DNA of 64,000 nucleotides from the NCBI GenBank assembly GCA_963971405.1, contig OZ020486.1, positions 25,567,419-25,631,418 on the forward strand, in the 5' to 3' direction. The notes below the pieces were generated by a model. That model made no database searches, had not been told where the DNA came from, and saw nothing but the letters and a program-made list of their open reading frames with translations. A program made the position numbers and the translations under genes. The stretch is from Psococerastis gibbosa (taxonomy: Eukaryota > Arthropoda > Insecta > Psocodea > Psocidae). This document shows positions 56,857 through 64,000 of the stretch, piece by piece. Each line of letters begins with the position of its first letter. The stretch's first letter is position 1.

Positions 56857-57814
56857 GTACGTATTTATATTTTATTTTGTTTTCCTACTTATGCGTAGTC
56901 TAAGAAAAGCTTTGTGATGGTCGACATTTTTGACTGCGAGATTCAAGATTCGAGTGGATTTATACGTTTTGAGGCCCAAGTAAGCAAAAAGCATATTTTT
57001 CATACTGGGCTAACTCAATTTTATGGTGTTATAAACCCCTCTGAATAAGGAATAATTTTTTTTCTCGAAAACGGCTACAACGATTTTCTTGAAAATCACA
57101 TACATTTTAGTCGTTTGCTCATTTTCATGAAAAATGAGTAAAAAATAATTTTTTTTCGGAATCATTGTATCAATGCTTTCCAACTTCTGTAAGGTATTAG
57201 GTGTTAAATAGAGTGACAAAAGCGAACAGGTTGCTTTCCCAAGCAAAGATTTCGTATTGAATAAAAAATTATTTTTTGAACAAATTTTGGATTTTAATTC
57301 ATGCCCCAAATACATTGCATACCCTGCCTTCGATGGCCAGGTGGTAACGGGCTTGCACTTGTGCGAGTCTTTACACGCCACGCGATCGGAGACGTGTCGT
57401 AACTCAACACGGGTACTAACCAACAAAGGCGACTGACCTTTAAAAAAAATATTACTGTATTGTAATACATTAATTGTATATATTATACCCCGTTCTATAC
57501 CATGCAATGGTCCTATCGTTCAAATCAGAGCTTTGGGATAGAGGAAGTTGAGGCAACTGAAATTTAACCGCAGGCAATTTTACAATTTTATCAAAGAAGA
57601 TTAAGAAGAAAGACGTCTCGGCAAGATATGCGACATGGAATGTAAGAATTTTTAAACTTGACAACTTAATCAAGGAAATGAATTAAATGGAACTTTGTGC
57701 CCTGGGAATATCAGAAATGTGATTGCCCAAATGTGGTGATTTTTTGAAAAATGATTATCGAATAATCCATACAGGAACAATCGAAAATAAACCAGGCCAA
57801 GGAGGGGTCAGATT

Positions 57815-60439
57815 GAAAATCTGTTCTGGAGTTATAGGTGGACCACCTTGAAAGACACATTTTACTGTCAATCAAATTTTCCTAGCTGCGAGCCGAAACG
57901 AGATATCTCCAAGAGCGTATTTTTTTCTAATGGAATGCCCTATCAGAAACTATGTCAATTGATAGATAATTTATAACATATCAAAGAACCGGTCCGAGTT
58001 TACTCGAACATGCTTTCCAATTTATTTATTTTATTATATTGATTTATTTATTAATATTTAGTAGAGATAGGAAATGATTAATTTCATGCTAAATAATTTT
58101 CTTATGGGTAAATATCGGATATCACGGGGGGGGGGGGGGGGGGGGGGAGGAGGTGTCCACCTGGCGTCACTGAAGGTGACGTATATTCTTGATAGGTCAG
58201 ACCAACACATTACAACACAGCAAGGCAGGGCACGCAATGCATTTGAGCCCGAATTTTCTTTCATTTTTTCAAATTTTTTTTTTTTTCATAAAACCAAATA
58301 GTTTTTTGGGAAAGCAACCTGTCCGGTTTCGTTACTCAATTTAACATCTAAAATATGCCTGAAGTTAGAAATCATCGATATAGAGGTTTCGCAGAAAAAT
58401 GATTTTGTAGTCATTTTTCATGAGAATTGAGTTATTTTTATTTTTTTACCCCCAGAAGCAAACTATCAAGGGGCATGCGACTCCCCGCATTTTATCAACA
58501 TTAATAACGACTACAATATATGTGAATTTGAAAGAATGCGTTAGAGCCGTTTTTGGGTAATAATTTTTTTAGACGTTATTTTGGATGTTTTTGAGAATAA
58601 AACCCCCCCAAATTGAGTTAGCCCAAAATAAAAATAAAATTGTCCCGAGGAATGATTTTTGTGAACCTACATGCCAAATTTCATTCAAATCCACCGAGTA
58701 GTTTGCCTGGAAATCGATGAACAGACAGACAGACAGACAGACATTTCGTAAAAACCACTTTTTTGGGTGCCTGGGACCTCAAATCGTGTAAATCCGTTGA
58801 AATCTCGGAATCGAAAATTTCGACCATCACAAAGCTTTCCTTATACTACGTATAAATTGGAAAGCAAAAAGTTATGTACAGCAGATGTGCTAAAACGCAC
58901 CGTTTAGGCACAGTAGCAAGTTTTCTGAAATAAAGAGTTTTTTGTTTATTTTACTTTTTAATTCACATTAGGTGTTCAAATTGCTGCCCATTTTCTCGGA
59001 TACACATTCGGCACCTACGGAGAACATTTTAGGTAGCGGCATTAATTTCCCTGGAATTTATACTCGCAATAGCTCTTTCTACATTTTTAGCAGATAGGTC
59101 ATTCTCCTGAAAACGGTCACTTTTGGTGTTTTTTTTTTGTTATTTTAATTTAATGTATCTGGTTGCTTTTCTAACGAAAACCACATAGGGACTTCTCCTT
59201 GAGGGCTCTTTGATCACCAACTGATCTTAATCACGCTTTAATCCCAGAATAAAATTAAAATAGAAGGACAGTTGTTGTGAGACGGCCGCGGACAGTAGTC
59301 AAACCAACATTGACAGAGTTGTTATAGGTAGGTATCCATGCTAGATATCCCCGGACTGTTATTCGTTTATGCAAAAATTAATATATGCGGGAATTTCGCA
59401 AACACATCGCTGTCACACACTTATTTCGGATGAAGAATATAAAAGGTCCGCATTTTACAAAAATTCCTGTATGACCATTTTCATAAAATATTTACGAACT
59501 ATTTTATGTACCTACATTAGTAATAGTGCCACATAGATTCCTCGTCTTTGCGCGCCATTCGAAGCTCGCGAGGTGATAATTCGCAATTATTCTCTAAGTA
59601 ATTTTTACATTTTATGAAAATTTTAAAACTGTCTGGTTTTTCACACCTTCCAATCATCCCATTCACTGTAAAGTTGGAGGTAACCCTAAGAAAATTTAAT
59701 TTATCTCAAAAAGCGGCGCAATGGGGACACGCGGACAGCTGTTAGAATTGAGACTTAAAAATGTTGCTAAACATTTTGGATGCTTTATTATTTGGTAAAA
59801 TGAGATTGGCTAGCTGTAATTGGACAACCTTTACAACTGTCATAGGCTAATTAACTAAGATTAATGAACATGAAGGATAAAAAGGGTCCGGACATAAAAT
59901 GTACGTTTTCAGGAGAATGACCCAGATGTTGAACGCTTCTAATTTCTTCATTCTAAATCAAATTTTAATTTCTCCCAGAGGTCTGTGTTTTTAACTGAAA
60001 AGGCATCAAAAGTGTTTTAAATGAAATAACCGAAATCTGGCACCTGCGCGTGTAAATTTAACCTCACTCTGTGTTATAACTATCGCACAGTAATAAAATT
60101 ATTATGTTGTCGACAACTTACGACATGAAAAAACATGTTCAAGTTCACACAGGCACCACTGCGACGAACGAAGTGCTTAGTCCAGTGATGGAAACATCAG
60201 TTTCCAGAAACTGCTTACTGTGCCTAAACGGTGTGTTTTATCACCTCTATTGCACATAACTTTTTTGTTCTGTTATAAATTATCTATCAATTGACGTAGT
60301 TTTTGATAGGGCATTCCATTAGAAAAAAATACACTTTTGGAGATATCTCGTTTCGGTTCGCAGCTAGGAAAATTTGATTGACAGTAAAATGTGTCTTTCA
60401 AGGTGGTCAGATTTTCCATCCGACCCCTTGTTTAAAAGC
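57815..60439. mobile_element. Copy 2 of inverted-repeat element in LINE (with nested repeat 57994-58865)
   Basis: It has the same structure as 1159-3767. The G tract at 58126-58147 is longer and followed by aggaggtg. LINE endonuclease sequence flanks it at about 57556-57814 and from 60440. Confidence 0.75.
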
Positions 60440-62365
60440 TAATCCCAAAATATCTGTATATGCCTACAAGCCAATCAATCCCCTGACGAAGTTATTGATA
60501 ACTTCTATGAAAATTCATCAGTGATACTAAAGCTCAGGAGAATCTGATTATAATGGGAGACTGGAACGGTGTACTAGGAGAAGGCAGTGAAGGAAACCTT
60601 GTTGGTGCTTTCGGACAAGGAACAAGAAATCCAAGAGGGGACAAGTTAGCCGAGATCTGTGCCAGACATAACCTAGTAGCTGCAAACACACTTTTCGAGC
60701 ATCATCCAAGAAGGAGGTATACGTGGATATCTCCAGGCGATAGAATAAGGCTCCAACTTGACTATATATTAATTCGACAAAGATTTAAAAACCAGCTGAA
60801 AAATTGTAGGGCATACTCTAGCCCTGACATAGACAGCGATCATAATATGGTCATGGCGAAGTGCACTCTTAAACTAAAAACGCTAAAGAAGAAAAAAGCA
60901 ATGACATTGAACTTGGCAAAATTCAAAGATCCAATTGTAAGAGACAGATACCAAAGGAAAATTGATGAAAATGCGAGTGCATACCGCCCAAACGGAAACG
61001 CCGAGGAGGAATGGACGAAATCAAGCGAACTGCCTGTGAAGTACTTGGTAAAAGAGTATCAGCAGCAAGAAGGGACTGGATAGCGGATGATATATTACAG
61101 CTTATAGATGAAAGAAAAACAGCCAAAAAGAATGGAGATGATGTACTATATAGGTTTCTTCGCAACAGAATAAACAGAGAATCGGGGATCGCTAAAGAAA
61201 CTTACTATCAAGCTCAATGCACTGGGATTGACCAGTGTGGTACCAGGCAACGGGGATATGCCTTAGTGAAAGATTTCATTGGACACAATAAAGGAAGAAG
61301 TGGGGCTATAGAGGATACAAATGGCAATATGCTCTTCGAAGATGACCTGATCAGGAAGAGATGTAAAGAATACATAGAAAGTTTATACTGTGAAAACGAA
61401 CGTTACGACGAGCGAGACATCGTAGAAGACGTAAATAGTATTGCCGATGAAGAAGGAGGAATGGGTGACCAAATTCTAAGAGAAGAATTTGACAAAGCAA
61501 TTAAGAGACTAAAGAATATAAAATCTCCTGGCATAGATGATATCCCCGCAGAACTCTTGAACAATACGTACGAGACAATACTTTTCAAAATTATTTCTGA
61601 TGCCCATGAGTCAGGACATGTGCTCGATGACTTTAAGAAGTGCCGTATTGTGACTCTGCTGAAGAAAGAAGGAGCCGTAAAATGCGAGCACCATCGAAAG
61701 CCAAGTATAATGTCACACGCCTCGAAAATCCTCACAAACATTATGCTAGATAGAATTGAGCCGGTTATAGATAGAAATGTAACACACGACCAATGGGGCT
61801 TTAGGAGAGGGATGGCGACAAGAGAAGCAATTATAATATTCCTGAAAAAAAAAAAACTAAAAAAGGGAAAAGACACCTATTTTGTATACGTAGATCTGGA
61901 AAAAGCATTTGAAAAAGTGTCGTGGAAAAAGTTGTTTGAGATCCTGAGGAAATCCGGGCTGAAATACAAAGACAGAAAAATCATATGGGCCCTCTACAAG
62001 GAATAACTGGCTATCGTCCGGTGTGGCAACTCAGAAGAAGAAGTGGTGATAAAAGCCGGAGTAAGGCGGGGATGCTTACTCTCCCCTGTGTTTAATCTCT
62101 ACATTCAGTATGCAATAAAAGAGGTGAGAGAAGATCTGGAAGGTACAAGAGGTATAAGAATGCTCGGGAAAAAACAAATATCGTCAGGTATGCAGGCGAC
62201 ATTGCTATGTTGGCAGAAAACGAAGAAGATCTGACCGAAGCTCTAAATACCATGGAGATTGGAGAAGGTACTACAAGCATACAACATGCACATTAACAAG
62301 GCAAAAACCAAAGTGATGGTAGTAAGTACTGACCTGAACAAGAGCCCAAATGTGGAGCTTGGTTA
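60440..62365 (+). pseudogene. Copy 2 of LINE endonuclease/reverse transcriptase piece
   Basis: EN frame at 60553-61083; RT frame at 61011-62006. One A fewer in the A tract near 61850 keeps the RT frame open about 30 codons longer than copy 1, through YFVYVDLEKAFEKVSW (RT motif A with its Asp), to a stop after LYKE. Motif B (RRGCLLSP) follows in the frame from 62043, and the catalytic box again reads YAGD. Inactive. Confidence 0.85.
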
Positions 62366-62507
62366 CAAACGTGGCCATCTCCATTTTTTTACAAAATGGG
62401 GTTTTGATCCGATCTTGAAAAAAATTTTAATGCCCGTCTGCACGTTGTAAAATAAAGGGACAAAAGCAGCCAGATTGCGCACAGAAGCGCTGAGAAGTCT
62501 AGGGTTA

Positions 62508-64000
62508 TAGTCCACGCAAAATGAGAAAAGTATGGATTTGGAATGTTTTGGTACTGTGCGACACTGTAACCTTTTCGATTGCACCATTTTGTTATGCCTT
62601 GCATCCAATGCATTTCCCCTATACAGATATAATGAAGACACTTAGGACTGTTTTGTTCGAATGTTGTATACAAAACTACAAAGCTTCTGTATTCCATATA
62701 AGATGTAAAAAGGGCATCAATGCGGATACGTCGCAAACACGATCGTAGGGTGTCATAAAATAAAAAACATGTTCATCTTAGTTTTGGTATACAGTATGTG
62801 GCCGTTAACTTTTGGAACTCATCCTCAGTGGCTGATACTGTTGGCGTCTCAGAACAGCCTCGGAATTAGGGACACGATCTCTCCAAGATATGCGCTGCAT
62901 CCATCTGCATTTCCACATTACAATAAAAATATTTATATAGGCTAACTAACACTTGTTTTGTACCTATTTTTCGACATTCCTGTTGGACTCATTTTGTTTT
63001 TCGTTGAAACAATAGGAATTTTATAAGGAGAGACTAGTGGAGCGCATATCAGAATTAATTGAGCCGCAAATATGCCTACTTCTGGAGTAGGCTACCTATA
63101 TGATAATATTGCATCCCGGTGCTAGTGAAGGCTGGGTGAGTAACGTGCTTCTTCTATCAACGAAAGCGATGAAGGACTGCAATACAGATTATCATGAAGA
63201 CATGACAGTGACAGTCTATCTTTTCGAAGAGTAGGTTGAGACACAATTGCTTTGGCTGATACAAGATCTGTTGTGGTTATGGACAACGCTCGTAGCCCCG
63301 TAGTATAGTAGAATGTTGCAGAAGGTACCTTCAATGCGAAGGCATTAATGGCAACCAACGGCCTGGATATACCGCAGCCCAAGCCTACGAACCCCGTTCT
63401 TATTGGTAAAGACTAATTTTTTAACATTACCTTAATTGCCTAAAACATATGCTGCGGCCGCATGTAATGCCCAAAAAAGACCAGAGCACTGGAAGAATAG
63501 TCCTTTGCTTTTGAGTGGTGGAAGTGCCTTCTAAGGTCGGATTTGTAGAAAACATAGAAATAGGAATAACCATACTCATAATGTGGCTATTCCACTTGTC
63601 AGTTTTTCTTCAATTTTGAAAATGTGATTGACGGAAATATCATAAATGTTGCTGCAACATGCATACATATTCTTACACCTCATTCCACTTGTCTTCAATA
63701 ATTTACTGACAATTTTTGTTTTCTAGTGGAATAGCCACCTAACCGTATTTTTATAGTGTTAACTTCGGGGCAGTTATTATGGATACGGTAATATAGTAAC
63801 CCAAAAAAAGGACGCAGACTGATTTATTACATCTATAAATACGGGGGGTTCATCAGAAGAAGACGGTAACAAGGATTGGATATAACATGCAGCTTGCAGA
63901 TGAAAATATGGTTGAATTTAATATAGTGGATACGGTACCTACTTTACTTTTTTAACATTTAATTCAGAAGTTTAGAAGTTTTGAAGCAAACAGTATCAGC
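62508..64000. mobile_element. Copy 2 of TA-flanked TIR element (cut by window end)
   Basis: It starts TAGTCCACGC after a TA and includes the nested 156-bp palindrome at 63583-63738. The right inverted arm lies beyond the window. Confidence 0.7.

Larger units (their letters stand above)
56657..64000 (+). repeat. Direct segmental duplication, copy 2
   Basis: It is the partner of 1-7327 and continues past the window end. Its left end within the window is not a boundary, because copy 1 simply starts at base 1. Single-base differences are sparse (for instance five in the roughly 700 bases around 60553-61250). Confidence 0.95.

Noticed and set aside
1-64000. The 7.3-kb direct repeats as terminal repeats of one giant mobile element
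   Set aside because: They are cut by the window on both sides, contain nested LINE material, and show no terminal motif. A duplication or assembly effect explains them.

Overview
This is a eukaryotic, probably arthropod (insect-like), genomic window: introns with GT/GC-AG signals, AT-rich spacers, and dense nested transposable elements of typical animal classes (LINEs with AP-endonuclease, RT or RNase H; PIF/Harbinger; hAT-like G-rich elements; Ty3/gypsy-like remnants; a TRIM; foldback-like palindromes). There are no operons, CRISPR arrays, rRNA or convincing tRNA genes. The organism call is an inference from element content.

Layout. (1) 1-7327 is repeated in direct orientation, at about 99% identity, at 56657-64000, and both copies run off the window. 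Each starts with a coding-looking exon (13-200; 56669-56856) of unrecognised function, followed by a CFDP2-like LINE split by two inverted-repeat insertions. (2) 8.3-13.5 kb holds decayed copies of gene pieces found again at 45.9-54.4 kb, plus a large palindrome. (3) 13.5-16.5 kb is two minus-strand LINE fragments. (4) 16.5-25.5 kb holds three minus-strand gag-protease remnants of an LTR element; between two of them lies a fossil RNA-virus SF1 helicase segment. An RNase H LINE fragment separates the first and second remnants. (5) 25.6-27.6 kb is a Jockey/CR1-type LINE with an open 489-codon RT frame and a small hAT MITE with an 8-bp target duplication. (6) 27.6-33.6 kb is a second RNase H LINE copy split by a 3.7-kb PIF/Harbinger transposon. 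That transposon carries a MADF-domain gene and an antisense transposase whose exons interlock.

(7) 34.1-48.3 kb contains what I think is a host-type gene. Four exons (34146-34231, 34481-34780, 46968-47021, 47906-48257) join in phase to 263 codons plus a stop, with a 12.2-kb second intron. That intron is filled by a G-rich hAT-like composite, a TRIM, and an 8,017-bp non-coding inverted-repeat element (37845-45861). The 8-kb element has an ATA target duplication, an empty paralogous site at about 55.3 kb, subterminal repeats of a TCTGACGCGCTCGAG-like motif at both ends, and a decayed long-period tandem array inside.

(8) 48.3-53.7 kb is a palindrome with arms of about 1.9 kb, directly downstream of the gene. 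Its counterpart at 9.4-13.0 kb lies downstream of the decayed paralogous last exon, so gene piece and palindrome were duplicated together. (9) 54-56.6 kb has a minisatellite, a decayed copy of the first exon type, and the empty paralogue of the 8-kb insertion site.

The most unusual items are the 8-kb element, the virus-helicase/LTR-element chimera, the phase-consistent gene with decayed local paralogues, and the gene-linked palindromes. All calls come from reading the sequence; no database search was run.
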